Source: Acetobacteraceae bacterium (GTDB lineage Bacteria; Pseudomonadota; Alphaproteobacteria; Acetobacterales; Acetobacteraceae). From it: 64,000 nucleotides of DNA. Made by a program: the position numbers and the translations under genes. The notes below the pieces were generated by a model. The model searched no databases. It had not been told where the DNA came from and saw nothing but the letters and a program-made list of their open reading frames with translations. The stretch spans positions 1 to 64,000 of the forward strand of contig JASHOA010000019.1 in NCBI GenBank assembly GCA_030041375.1, written 5' to 3'. Positions within the stretch are counted from its first letter, which is position 1; each line of letters begins with the position of its first letter. Positions 10,795 to 19,799 of the stretch are shown piece by piece.

Positions 10795-13700
10795 GTGCCC
10801 GACGCCCCGATAAAGCTGAGGCCGGACGATCGCAGCGCGCTGCGCGCGCTTCATCGCGCGCCGGAGGCGGAGGTCCTGGCGCCGCTTCTTGCGGCAGCGA
10901 GTGCGCCACCCGAGGAGGCCGGGCGCATCGCAGCGCGTGCGAAGAGCCTGGTGCGGGCCGCACGCGCAGCCTATCGGCCGGGCGCGGACGTCAGCGGATT
11001 CCTCAGGGAATTCGGACTCGGCACCGCCGAAGGCGTGGCGCTGCTCTGCCTCGCCGAAGCCCTGCTCCGCATCCCCGATGCGGCGACCGCCGACCGGTTG
11101 ATCGAAGACCGGATCGGTGGCGGGGACTGGCAGGCGCATCTCGGCCGCGCCGACAGCCTGGCCGTCAATGCCTCCGCCTTCGCCTTCATGCTGACCGGGC
11201 GTGTTCTTGGCCTCGAAGGAACCGAGCGGAACAGCATGCCGGCGGCAATCGGGCGCGTCGTGCGCCGGCTCGGCGAGCCGGTGATCCGCGCCGCACTGAG
11301 GCGCGGCATGCGCGTGCTGGCGCGGCAGTTCGTGCTCGGCCGCACCATCGAGGAGGCGCTGGAGCGAGCCGAAACGGGCGAGGGCAGGCGCTGGCGCTAC
11401 AGCTTCGACATGTTGGGCGAGGCGGCCAGGACGATCGCCGACGCCGAGCGCTATCAGGACGCCTATACCAATGCGATCGGCGCCATCGGGCGGGTCGCGG
11501 CCGGCCGCGGGCCGGTCCAGGGGCCCGGCATTTCCGTCAAGCTTTCGGCCCTCCATCCGCGCTACGAGCCGCTGCAGGAAGGTCGTTGCGTGCCGGCCTT
11601 GATCGCTTCGCTCGGCGCGCTCGCGCACGCAGCGCGCGCGGCCGGCATTGGCCTCACCATGGATGCCGAGGAGGCGGAGCGCCTCGAGATCAGCCTCGAC
11701 ATATTTGCCGCCGTCCTCGCCGATCCAACGCTCGCCGGATGGGACGGCCTCGGGCTCGCCGTGCAGGCCTATCAGAAGCGCGCCCCGGCAGTGATCGACT
11801 GGGTGAGCGGCATCGCCGGGACCCACCGCGTGCCGGTGCGACTGGTCAAGGGCGCCTATTGGGACACCGAGATCAAGCTCGCCCAGCTTCAGGGCCATCC
11901 CGACTATCCGGTGTTCACGCGCAAGGCCGCAACCGATGTCTCGTGGCTCGCCGCAGCACGGCAGATGCTCGCCCGCCCAACGCTCATGCCGGCCTTCGCC
12001 ACCCACAACGCTCATTCGCTCGCCTCGATCCTCGAATTGGCGGCGCCCGGCTCTTTCGAGATGCAGCGCCTGCACGGCATGGGCGAATCGCTCTATGCGG
12101 GCGTGGTCGGCCCGGATTGCCCGGTCCGGGTCTATGCGCCGGTCGGCACGCACGAAGACCTCCTGGCCTATCTCGTGCGCCGCCTGCTCGAGAACGGCGC
12201 CAACACCAGTTTCGTGCATCGCCTCGTGGATCCTGCCGTCTCGGAAGAGGCGGTGATCGCCGATCCCGTGGCGCGACTCGCAACTGTCGGGCCCACGCCC
12301 AACCCACGCATCAGGCTGCCGCGCGACCTCTATCCGGACCGGCGCAATTCGGCCGGTCTCGATCTTGCCGACCGCGCCGTCGCTCCGGCCATCATCGAGG
12401 ACATCAGGCTCCTGGCCGGCAGCGATTTCTCCCTCCCGGGCGCCGGCACCCCGCGCGAAATCAGAAGCCCGGCCGACCGGCGCCTGCTGGTCGGCATCGC
12501 GCACGACGCAACCGCCGGCGAAATGGAGGGTGCGCTGTCCCGCCTCGCCGGCGGCTGGCGCGAATGGGACCGCGCGGGCGGAACGGCGCGTGCTGCTCTT
12601 CTCGAAGCGGCGGCGGATCGCATCGAGGCTGACCGCGAAGCGTTGCTCTTCCTGCTCGCTCGCGAGGCCGGCCGCACGCTCGCCGACGGGATTGCCGAAA
12701 TTCGCGAAGCGGCCGACTTTCTTCGCTATTACGCGCTCCAGGCGCGCGCCGATTTCGCCGCTCCGCGCATTCTTCCCGGCGCCACCGGTGAACGCAACAC
12801 CTGGCAACTCGGCGGGCGCGGCGTCTTTGCTGCGATCTCGCCCTGGAACTTTCCGCTCTCGATCTTCACCGGCCAGATCGCGGCTGCGCTCGCGGCCGGC
12901 AACACGGTGGCCGCCAAACCGGCCGAACAGACGCCTCTCGTCGCCGCGCGCGCCGTTTCGCACTTGCACCAGGCCGGCGTGCCGGAAAGCGCGCTCGCAC
13001 TCCTCTGCGGCGACGGGCCAAGCGTCGGGGCGGCGCTGATCGGCGATGCGCGGATCGCCGGCGTCGCCTTTACCGGCGGCACCGACACCGCGCGCGCCAT
13101 CGCCACCCAACTCGCCGCGCGGCCGGGCCCGATCGTGCCCTTCATCGCCGAAACCGGCGGCGTGAATGCCATGCTGGTCGACAGCTCCGCCCTCGCCGAA
13201 CAGGTGGTCGCGGACGTGCTGGCAAGCGCCTTCGGCTCGGCCGGGCAACGCTGCTCCGCACTCCGCCTGCTCTGCCTCCAGGAGGAAATCGCGGAGCGCG
13301 TGCTCACCATGCTCGCCGGCGCGGCCGAGATGCTGGTGATCGGCGATCCGCTCGACCCGGCAACTGACATCGGACCCGTGATCGATGAAGCGGCGCGCGA
13401 AGGCCTTTCCGCCTATGCAGCAACCATGGGCGCGCCGCTTTTTGCGCTCTCCCTGCCGCCGGCTACCGAACACGGCCTCTTCTTCGCGCCGCGCGCCTTT
13501 GCCCTCGGCGACGCTGCCTCCCTCGAGCGCGAGGTCTTCGGCCCGGTCCTGCACGTCGTGCGCTACGCTGCGGACCGCCTGGACGAGGTGCTGGATGCGA
13601 TCGCCGGCAACGGCTACGGATTGACGCTCGGCGTGCACAGCCGGATCGAGAGTGTACAGCGGCACATCGTCGAGCGGCTGTCGGTGGGCAACGCCTACGT

Positions 13701-13884
13701 GAACCGCAACCAGATCGGCGCCGTGGTCGGAGTGCAGCCGTTCGGTGGCCACGGGCTTTCCGGAACCGGTCCCAAGGCGGGCGGGCCGATCACCCTCTAT
13801 CGCTTCGCGGAAGAACGCTCTCTATCCGTGAACACGGCCGCCGCCGGCGGCAATGCGGCCTTGTTCGCCGCCGACGAGGCTTAG
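10795..13884 (+). CDS. putA: Bifunctional proline dehydrogenase / glutamate semialdehyde dehydrogenase
   Basis: A 1029-residue PutA, which oxidises proline to glutamate in two FAD- and NAD-linked steps with channelling. Residues about 150-480 are the PRODH barrel (VRLVKGAYWDTEIKLAQ, QRLHGMGESLY). Residues about 560-1010 are the aldehyde dehydrogenase (AISPWNFPLSIFTGQIAAAL, AETGGVNAMLVD). The catalytic cysteine is C820 in FGSAGQRCSALR. No N-terminal ribbon-helix-helix is present, so it should not repress its own gene. A GTG start at 10795 gives normal length; the in-frame extension upstream overlaps the zincin gene and is not conserved-looking. A dedicated regulator is not adjacent. Confidence 0.95.
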   Translation: MPDAPIKLRPDDRSALRALHRAPEAEVLAPLLAAASAPPEEAGRIAARAKSLVRAARAAYRPGADVSGFLREFGLGTAEGVALLCLAEALLRIPDAATADRLIEDRIGGGDWQAHLGRADSLAVNASAFAFMLTGRVLGLEGTERNSMPAAIGRVVRRLGEPVIRAALRRGMRVLARQFVLGRTIEEALERAETGEGRRWRYSFDMLGEAARTIADAERYQDAYTNAIGAIGRVAAGRGPVQGPGISVKLSALHPRYEPLQEGRCVPALIASLGALAHAARAAGIGLTMDAEEAERLEISLDIFAAVLADPTLAGWDGLGLAVQAYQKRAPAVIDWVSGIAGTHRVPVRLVKGAYWDTEIKLAQLQGHPDYPVFTRKAATDVSWLAAARQMLARPTLMPAFATHNAHSLASILELAAPGSFEMQRLHGMGESLYAGVVGPDCPVRVYAPVGTHEDLLAYLVRRLLENGANTSFVHRLVDPAVSEEAVIADPVARLATVGPTPNPRIRLPRDLYPDRRNSAGLDLADRAVAPAIIEDIRLLAGSDFSLPGAGTPREIRSPADRRLLVGIAHDATAGEMEGALSRLAGGWREWDRAGGTARAALLEAAADRIEADREALLFLLAREAGRTLADGIAEIREAADFLRYYALQARADFAAPRILPGATGERNTWQLGGRGVFAAISPWNFPLSIFTGQIAAALAAGNTVAAKPAEQTPLVAARAVSHLHQAGVPESALALLCGDGPSVGAALIGDARIAGVAFTGGTDTARAIATQLAARPGPIVPFIAETGGVNAMLVDSSALAEQVVADVLASAFGSAGQRCSALRLLCLQEEIAERVLTMLAGAAEMLVIGDPLDPATDIGPVIDEAAREGLSAYAATMGAPLFALSLPPATEHGLFFAPRAFALGDAASLEREVFGPVLHVVRYAADRLDEVLDAIAGNGYGLTLGVHSRIESVQRHIVERLSVGNAYVNRNQIGAVVGVQPFGGHGLSGTGPKAGGPITLYRFAEERSLSVNTAAAGGNAALFAADEA

Positions 13885-13992
13885 CGATGCCCCGCCCCGG
13901 TGGCCCGCTACACCCTCTCGTGGGTATGAAGGAAACTCTGGCGTGCCGGCACAATATCTTCCGCTGAGCGCGACCTCTGGGAGACCGACACG

Positions 13993-14211
13993 ATGATCCA
14001 GCTTGTCCTCACCTTCTGCCTGGCCGCTTCGGGCAACACCTGCATGACCGTGCGCCCACCGTTCGAACAGGGTTACCCTTCGCTCATAAGCTGCATGGCT
14101 GCCGCCGAAGTCATCGCCGCCGACATGTTGCGCGACCGGCTCGATTTGCAGGGCTATCGGCTGGCTCGCTGGCGCTGCGGCCCCGCCGGCCCGCCCGGCA
14201 CCTCGCTCTGA
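13993..14211 (+). CDS. Conserved small hypothetical protein (Cys/Trp motif)
   Basis: A 72-residue protein beginning MIQLVLTFCLAASGNTCMTV and containing a third Cys at about 34 and a C-terminal RLARWRCG motif. Small alphaproteobacterial proteins with the same layout (MIELV...CLI...C ... QC ... W...RWTCG) are familiar as conserved hypotheticals. This spacing of four cysteines suggests disulfides or metal binding. GGGAG lies 9 bp before the ATG. The function is unknown. The similarity is from pattern memory and should be treated as probable. Confidence 0.65.
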   Translation: MIQLVLTFCLAASGNTCMTVRPPFEQGYPSLISCMAAAEVIAADMLRDRLDLQGYRLARWRCGPAGPPGTSL

Positions 14212-14295
14212 ACGATCCGCCCCAGGGAAATTGACGCAGGAATTGACCGCCGGCACCTCGCCGGCCCAGAACAGCGCGCGGCCGAGGAAGGGGAA

Positions 14296-14829
14296 ATGAT
14301 GGACGCGGCCACGCTGCGCAGCCTGCAGGCTCCTCTCAAGGCGCGCTACCGCGAGGCAGCGGAGAGCGCACGCGTGCCGGCCCGGGCCGAGGCCACTCTC
14401 GATCCAGAAACCCTCTCCTGCCTCGTCTCTGCCGCGGGAAGGGCGATCGAGGCTGGCCTGCACCCTGCCACCGGCGGAGACGGCAGCCTTGCCTGCTCGG
14501 CAGACATGCTGATGCAGGCGCTGGCCGCCTGCGCCGGGGTCACGCTGACCGCCGTTGCAACGGCGATGGGAATCGTACTCCGCCATGGCCGGATCATCGC
14601 CGAAGGGGAATGGGACGCACGCGGTACTCTCGGAGTGGACCGGGCGGTGCCGGTAGGCCTGACAGAAGTGCGCCTCACCTTCGAACTCGATACGGATGCC
14701 GAGACGCCTGTCCTCGAGCGCCTGTTGGCGACAACCGAGCGCTATTGCGTGATCCTCCAGACGCTGCGCACTCCGCCGCGCCTCTCATTGGCGCTCAACC
14801 GCGTATCGACTGCGGCCAATCCGGGTTAA
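14296..14829 (+). CDS. OsmC family protein
   Basis: A 177-residue OsmC/Ohr-superfamily protein; such proteins reduce organic hydroperoxides with two cysteines. The first Cys lies in QALAACAGVTLTAVA (about residue 79) and the second in TTERYCVILQTL (about 155), matching the expected pair. The N-terminal 45 residues are an extra helical region seen in some OsmC subfamilies. AAGGGG precedes two tandem ATGs. No redox regulator such as OhrR adjoins it. Confidence 0.85.
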   Translation: MMDAATLRSLQAPLKARYREAAESARVPARAEATLDPETLSCLVSAAGRAIEAGLHPATGGDGSLACSADMLMQALAACAGVTLTAVATAMGIVLRHGRIIAEGEWDARGTLGVDRAVPVGLTEVRLTFELDTDAETPVLERLLATTERYCVILQTLRTPPRLSLALNRVSTAANPG

Positions 14830-14909
14830 CCCCCGGTTCACCAACATCCGCTTAATCTCGCCCCGAAGCCAGACCGCCCTTCGTGAGCCGTGTCCAGCCG
14901 TAAGGGAAC

Positions 14910-16856
14910 ATGACCGCGCCTTTTCCCCGGCCCCTCCGCGCTCGCCCCGCCGTTTCGCTGAGCGCGAATCCGGTGCTCCACCCGCGACTTGCCCGCCAGC
15001 TTGCGGCCGCCACCACGGCTGAAGGAGAGGTCGACCTCGCGGCGCTGGCCCACGCCGTAAGCATCGCCTACAGGCGGATCGACCGCATGAAAACCCGTGC
15101 GCTCGCGCGCGAACGACGGATGACCAGCGAGCGCGCCGCGCGCAACAAGGAGGTCGGAAAGCTCGTGGCCGAACTCGAAGAGCAAAACGCGCGCTTCCTC
15201 GCCGCGCTCGAGAACATGAGCCAGGGGCTCTGCTTTTTCGACGGCGCGCAGCGGCTTATCATCTCCAACCGCCGCTATGCCGAGATGTATCGGATCTCAC
15301 CCGAAGATCTGAAGCCGGGCACGCATCTTTGCGAAATCGTCGACCGCCGCTTCGCAGCCGGCAGCTTTCCGGCGATGACCCGCGCCGAATATCTTGCCTG
15401 GCGCGAGAAGGTCGCGGTCAGCAATATACCGAACGACTCCGTGGTGGAGCTCCGCGATGGCCGCACCTTCGCCATCCGCCATCAACCGATGCCGGACGGC
15501 GGCTGGGTCTCCACCCACGATGACATCACCGAGCAGCGCCGTACGGAGACCCGCATCGCGCACATGGCCCGCCATGACGCGCTCACCGGCCTTGCCAACC
15601 GTGTGCTGCTGCACGAGCGGCTGGAGGACGCGCTGGCACGCGCCAAGCGCGCCGATCCCTGTGCCGTGCTTTTCCTCGACCTCGACCATTTCAAAGCCAT
15701 CAACGATTCCCTGGGCCATCCGGCCGGAGACCGGCTGCTCCGCGCGGTCGCCATCCGCATGCGCCAGCTCGTGCGCGAGACCGACACGATTGCCCGTCTC
15801 GGGGGCGATGAGTTCGCGATCATCCAGGAAAGCGTCCGCCAGCCGGCCGACGCAACGGCGCTCGCCGCGCGCCTGATTGAAGAACTTTCCCGCCCCTTCG
15901 AGCTCGACGCCCAGCAGATCACGGTCGCGGTCAGCATCGGCATTGCCGTCGCACCCCAGGATGGCACTGATGCCGATACGCTGCTGAAGAATGCCGATAT
16001 CGCCCTCTATCGCGCCAAGGCCGAAGGCCGCTGCCGTTACCGGTTCTTCGAGCCCGCAATGGACGCCCTGATCGAGCGGCGCCGTACTCTCGAGCGCGAC
16101 CTGCGCCGCGCCATTTCCGCCGGAGAGTTCGTGCTGCACTACCAGCCGGTGATCCGTCTCGAGACCCGCACCGTGAGCGGCTTCGAGGCGCTGATCCGCT
16201 GGAATCACCCGACACGCGGTCTCGTCTCGCCGGCCGAGTTCATCCCTTTCGCCGAGGAAACCGGCCTGATCACCGAAATCGATGAGTGGGTGCTTGAGAC
16301 CGCATGCCGCGAGGCCGCCGCCTGGCCGGACACACTGGCCGTCGCCGTCAACCTCTCCCCCGCCCATTTCCTGAGCGGCGGCGTCGTCCCCGCCGTCTCC
16401 GGTGCCTTGGCCGAAGCTGGCCTCGCGCCAGGGCGGCTTGAGATCGAAATCACCGAATCCCTGATGATCGAGAACAGCGAAGCAACCCTCAGCTCGCTGC
16501 GCCGCCTCCGTGCACTCGGCGTCAGCATCTCGATGGATGATTTCGGGACCGGCTATTCGTCCCTCGGTTATCTCCGGAATTTCCGTTTCGACAAAATCAA
16601 GATCGACCAATCCTTCATCCGCGAGCTTTCCTGCCGCGCGGACAGCATCGCCATCGTGCGCGCGGTCACCGGCCTCTGCACCAGCCTGGGCATGACAACC
16701 ATCGCCGAAGGGGTCGAGACCGAGGAGCAACTGGCTGCGCTCTCGGCGGAGAAATGCACGGAAGTGCAAGGCTATCTCTTCAGCCGGCCGCGACCGGCGA
16801 GCGATGTTCCGGCGCTCCTTTCTCTTTTCGATCCGGCGCTCGCCACCGCGGCCTGA
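14910..16856 (+). CDS. PAS-GGDEF-EAL c-di-GMP signalling protein
   Basis: A 648-residue cytosolic protein with no membrane helices. Layout: N-terminal region and a coiled coil at about 60-95; a PAS domain at about 95-205 (LENMSQGLCFFDG, then WVSTHDDITEQR); GGDEF at about 215-375; EAL at about 390-640. The cyclase site is an intact GGDEF. RETD lies five residues before it, matching the RxxD product-inhibition site. The phosphodiesterase half begins with EALIRW and keeps ESLMIEN, DDFGTGYSSLGYL and KIDQSFI, so both activities could be real. The PAS class is common in alphaproteobacterial dual proteins. The signal is unknown. Confidence 0.93.
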   Translation: MTAPFPRPLRARPAVSLSANPVLHPRLARQLAAATTAEGEVDLAALAHAVSIAYRRIDRMKTRALARERRMTSERAARNKEVGKLVAELEEQNARFLAALENMSQGLCFFDGAQRLIISNRRYAEMYRISPEDLKPGTHLCEIVDRRFAAGSFPAMTRAEYLAWREKVAVSNIPNDSVVELRDGRTFAIRHQPMPDGGWVSTHDDITEQRRTETRIAHMARHDALTGLANRVLLHERLEDALARAKRADPCAVLFLDLDHFKAINDSLGHPAGDRLLRAVAIRMRQLVRETDTIARLGGDEFAIIQESVRQPADATALAARLIEELSRPFELDAQQITVAVSIGIAVAPQDGTDADTLLKNADIALYRAKAEGRCRYRFFEPAMDALIERRRTLERDLRRAISAGEFVLHYQPVIRLETRTVSGFEALIRWNHPTRGLVSPAEFIPFAEETGLITEIDEWVLETACREAAAWPDTLAVAVNLSPAHFLSGGVVPAVSGALAEAGLAPGRLEIEITESLMIENSEATLSSLRRLRALGVSISMDDFGTGYSSLGYLRNFRFDKIKIDQSFIRELSCRADSIAIVRAVTGLCTSLGMTTIAEGVETEEQLAALSAEKCTEVQGYLFSRPRPASDVPALLSLFDPALATAA

Positions 16857-16862
16857 AACGAA

Positions 16863-18341
16863 TCACGCCCGCCCGGTCAGCATGCGGCGGGCGGCGGCCA
16901 ATGCCCGCTCGATGGCAGGGCGCCGGTAATCCCAGCGCGGATCGGCGTCCGGCGGCACGATCGCCATCGCCGCATTGGCCTCGAACAGGAGCACCTCCCC
17001 GCCCGGCCCGAGCGTAAAATCCACGCCGGCGTAATCCAGGCCAAGACGATCCCGAAGAGCGGTCAGTGCAGCCATGGCGAGCGGGCCGAAAACCGCTCTC
17101 ATGTCGGCAAGGAACCGCGCCTCCTCCGCGCGAAACGCGGCATTCCCGGCCATCTCCGCGGTGAAATAGTGCACCTTCCAGTGCCGCGAAATCGCGAGAT
17201 GCAGCGGATGGAACTGGCCGTCGATCATCATGACCCGATATTTGCGGAAGAGGCCGTCGGCACCCCTTGCATCGAGAAGGCGAATCGCCAGCAGCGCCTC
17301 GCCTGTCAGCGCCGCAACGGCAGGAGCAAGCTCGCTCGGCGTCTCGATGCGCAGAAAATGCCGGCCGGTATGGAAGCCGGGTGCACGCAGCAGCAGCGGG
17401 AATGCGAATCCGCGCGCGCGAAGCCCGGCCTCTCCGTCCGGACCGGCAAGTTCGGCGCGCGGTATTCGTGCGGTCGAAGGAACGCGGAGCCCGGCAATGT
17501 CGCCGAGCGATGCCGCCGTCTCGAGCCGACCCGTGGCAGCCACCTGCGCCGGCGGATTGATCAACGGCGCCGATGAGGCGCGCACGATCCGCTCCGCCGC
17601 GGCAAGTGCGGGGCGGCACCGATCTGCGTCGCCGATCGCGTGAAGAATGACATCGTGCGGCGGCAGCGCCCGGTCCGGTTCGAAGAACTCGGCGGCCAGC
17701 GCTGTCATTTCGAAAATTGTGTCATCGAGGAAGGAAGCGGTCGGGATATTGCCGCCCGCCGCCGAGATGACGAGGAGCACGCGCACCGGGGGGCCGATGC
17801 CGCGATAAGGCCGCGCCACCACCGCGTGCCCACGCCAGCCCTGCTCGCGATGAAAGCGTGCCGCCCCGTCCTCGCCAAGGTCGTCGAGCAGGTTGGCAAG
17901 CCCCTGATGAGCCTCGACCAGCGCGGGAGAGAGCGCCAGCGCTGTTTCGTAATGCCGGCGCGCCGCAAGAAGTTCGCCCGCTTCGTGCAGAAGATGGGCA
18001 AGATTGACATGCCCGGCCGGCCGTGTCGGATGCTGCCGCACCGCCTCGGCATAGAGCAGGCGGGCGGCGCGTCGATAGCCGCGGCGGCGGAGCAGGGAAC
18101 CGAGGTTGATCAGCGCGTCCGCGTGAATGGGCAGAGCCCGCAGGAGATCGAGATAGGCGACCTGTGCTTCTTCGGCACGGCCAAGCCGATCGAGCAGGGC
18201 AGCCCTTTCGAACAGAAGCGTCGCATCGCCGGGCGCATTCGCCAGGCCGGCCTCGGTGGCGGCCAAAGCGGCTTCGCGCTTTTTGCGCGGCAACGGACAC
18301 GCACCTTGTCCGTACGGCGGCATCGCATGCAGACGGTGCAT
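16863..18341 (-). CDS. TPR protein with C-terminal ATP-grasp-like domain
   Basis: A 492-residue protein. Residues about 23-155 are four to five tetratricopeptide repeats (for example ALINLGSLLRRRGYRRAARL and HVNLAHLLHEAGELLAARRH). After a linker, VRVLLVISAAGGNIPTASFLD opens an ATP-grasp-like part. This part has a lysine/arginine-poor FPLLLRAPGFHTGRHF segment, RVMMIDGQFHPLHLAISRHW, and the closing VDFTLGPGGEVLLFEANAAM, where the Asp and the Glu-Ala-Asn correspond to metal-binding ATP-grasp residues. The reaction and substrate are unknown; TPRs may recruit a protein partner. The start is uncertain (ATG at 18339-18341 or 18 bp inside). The gene is divergent from the MFS gene and convergent with the c-di-GMP gene. 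Confidence 0.75.
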   Translation of the reverse strand: MHRLHAMPPYGQGACPLPRKKREAALAATEAGLANAPGDATLLFERAALLDRLGRAEEAQVAYLDLLRALPIHADALINLGSLLRRRGYRRAARLLYAEAVRQHPTRPAGHVNLAHLLHEAGELLAARRHYETALALSPALVEAHQGLANLLDDLGEDGAARFHREQGWRGHAVVARPYRGIGPPVRVLLVISAAGGNIPTASFLDDTIFEMTALAAEFFEPDRALPPHDVILHAIGDADRCRPALAAAERIVRASSAPLINPPAQVAATGRLETAASLGDIAGLRVPSTARIPRAELAGPDGEAGLRARGFAFPLLLRAPGFHTGRHFLRIETPSELAPAVAALTGEALLAIRLLDARGADGLFRKYRVMMIDGQFHPLHLAISRHWKVHYFTAEMAGNAAFRAEEARFLADMRAVFGPLAMAALTALRDRLGLDYAGVDFTLGPGGEVLLFEANAAMAIVPPDADPRWDYRRPAIERALAAARRMLTGRA

Positions 18342-18529
18342 CAGCGGGCGGATGGTTCTCAGTCCCGGCGGCCTCGTATCCGCCGGTCATGACACAGCCT
18401 GATTGCATCTCCGTAAACGCCCGCTCACGCGCTCAAAGAGGCACGCCGCATCGGCCGGCGCCGCACCGAATTGGACAACCTCGGCGTCGGCGCTCAATCT
18501 TGTGCCCTGCAGGCGATCGGGAATTTTGC

Positions 18530-19789
18530 ATGGAGCAGAACGAAAACACTGCCCGAGCACGCCAGCCCGAAACCGGCGCACCGGAGAGCGCTCCCCCCCA
18601 TATCGTACCCGGCACGGCGCTCTTCCTGCGCAGCAATCTCGGCCTCTTCGCCGCCGGTTTCGCGACCATCGCCTTGCTCTACACGGTGCAGCCGATCCTG
18701 CCGCTGTTCTCGGTAGAGTTCCACGTCGGCCCGGCCGAAAGCAGCCTCGCGCTCTCTCTCACCACGCTCGTGCTGGCGATCATGATGCTGCTCATGAGCG
18801 GGCTTTCCGAATCCCTCGGCCGCAAGCCGGTGATGATGGCCTCCATCTTCGCAGCCTCGATGCTCACGCTGGCGATGGCCGCCGCGCCGACATGGCCGCG
18901 ACTTCTGCTCCTCCGCACCTTGATGGGGATCGCGCTGAGCGGGCTGCCGGCGGTTGCGATGGCCTATGTCGGAGAGGAGATGGAACCTCGTTCCATCGGG
19001 CTTTCGATGGGCCTCTTCGTTGCCGGCACCGGCATCGGCGGCATGGCGGGACGGCTGATCACCGGCGTGCTTGCCGACTTTTACGGCTGGCGGATCGCCG
19101 TTGCCCTCGTTGCCTGCCTCGGCATCTGCTGCGGACTCGCCTTCGCAGCCTTGCTTCCCCCATCGCGCCACTTCCGGCCGCGGCCGCTCGCCCTTGGCTC
19201 GCTTCTCGACGCCTACCGCTGGCACCTCAAGGATGCCGTCCTGCCCTGGCTCTTCGTCGAGGGCTTCCTGCTGATGGGCAGTTTCGTTGCGATTTACAAC
19301 TATATCGGCTACCGGCTGCTCGCCCCGCCGTTCTCTCTGAGCCAGGCCGAAGTCGGGCTCATCTTCGCCGTCTATCTCGCCGGCGTCTTCGGCTCTGCCA
19401 CGATGGGCGAAATGGCCGCGCGCGCCGGCCGGCCGCGCATCTTTCGCGCAGCGCTCATGATTGATCTGGCAGGGATCGTGCTGACACTGTCTTCGCAGCT
19501 CGAGATCGTCATTCTCGGAATCGCGGTCCTGACGTTCGGCTTTTTTGCCGCCCATGCGGTTGCCAGCGGCTGGGTCGGCATGCGGGCCGGCCACGCCAAG
19601 GCACAGGCCTCCGCGCTTTATCTTTTTCTCTATTACCTGGGCTCGAGCGTTGTCGGTTCGGTCGGCGGCCTGTTCTGGGCCGGCGCGGGCTGGCAGGGCG
19701 TGGTCGGGCTGACCGCAGGGTTGATCGTGCTCGGCATCCTGCTCGCCCTCGGCCTTTCGCGGATCGAGGCAAGAGCGGCCGGCGAATGA
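18530..19789 (+). CDS. MFS transporter
   Basis: A 419-residue major facilitator with about 12 hydrophobic segments, starting at the ATG at 18530. The loop 2-3 signature GLSESLGRKPVMM and the equivalent in the second half (GEMAARAGRPRIFRA) are present. The first helix carries the ALLYTVQPILPLFSVEF pattern seen in YnfM-type drug/arabinose efflux proteins. The substrate is undetermined; export of a small hydrophobic compound is the family's usual role. The longer upstream frame overlaps the divergent TPR gene and is rejected. No adjacent regulator is seen. Confidence 0.88.
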   Translation: MEQNENTARARQPETGAPESAPPHIVPGTALFLRSNLGLFAAGFATIALLYTVQPILPLFSVEFHVGPAESSLALSLTTLVLAIMMLLMSGLSESLGRKPVMMASIFAASMLTLAMAAAPTWPRLLLLRTLMGIALSGLPAVAMAYVGEEMEPRSIGLSMGLFVAGTGIGGMAGRLITGVLADFYGWRIAVALVACLGICCGLAFAALLPPSRHFRPRPLALGSLLDAYRWHLKDAVLPWLFVEGFLLMGSFVAIYNYIGYRLLAPPFSLSQAEVGLIFAVYLAGVFGSATMGEMAARAGRPRIFRAALMIDLAGIVLTLSSQLEIVILGIAVLTFGFFAAHAVASGWVGMRAGHAKAQASALYLFLYYLGSSVVGSVGGLFWAGAGWQGVVGLTAGLIVLGILLALGLSRIEARAAGE

Positions 19790-19799
19790 ATCCTCCCGC

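Noticed and set aside
10621-13752. 1043-codon antisense open frame across putA
   Set aside because: The sense strand encodes a complete PutA with catalytic motifs. The antisense frame is a by-product of GC-rich codon bias and has no recognisable domain.
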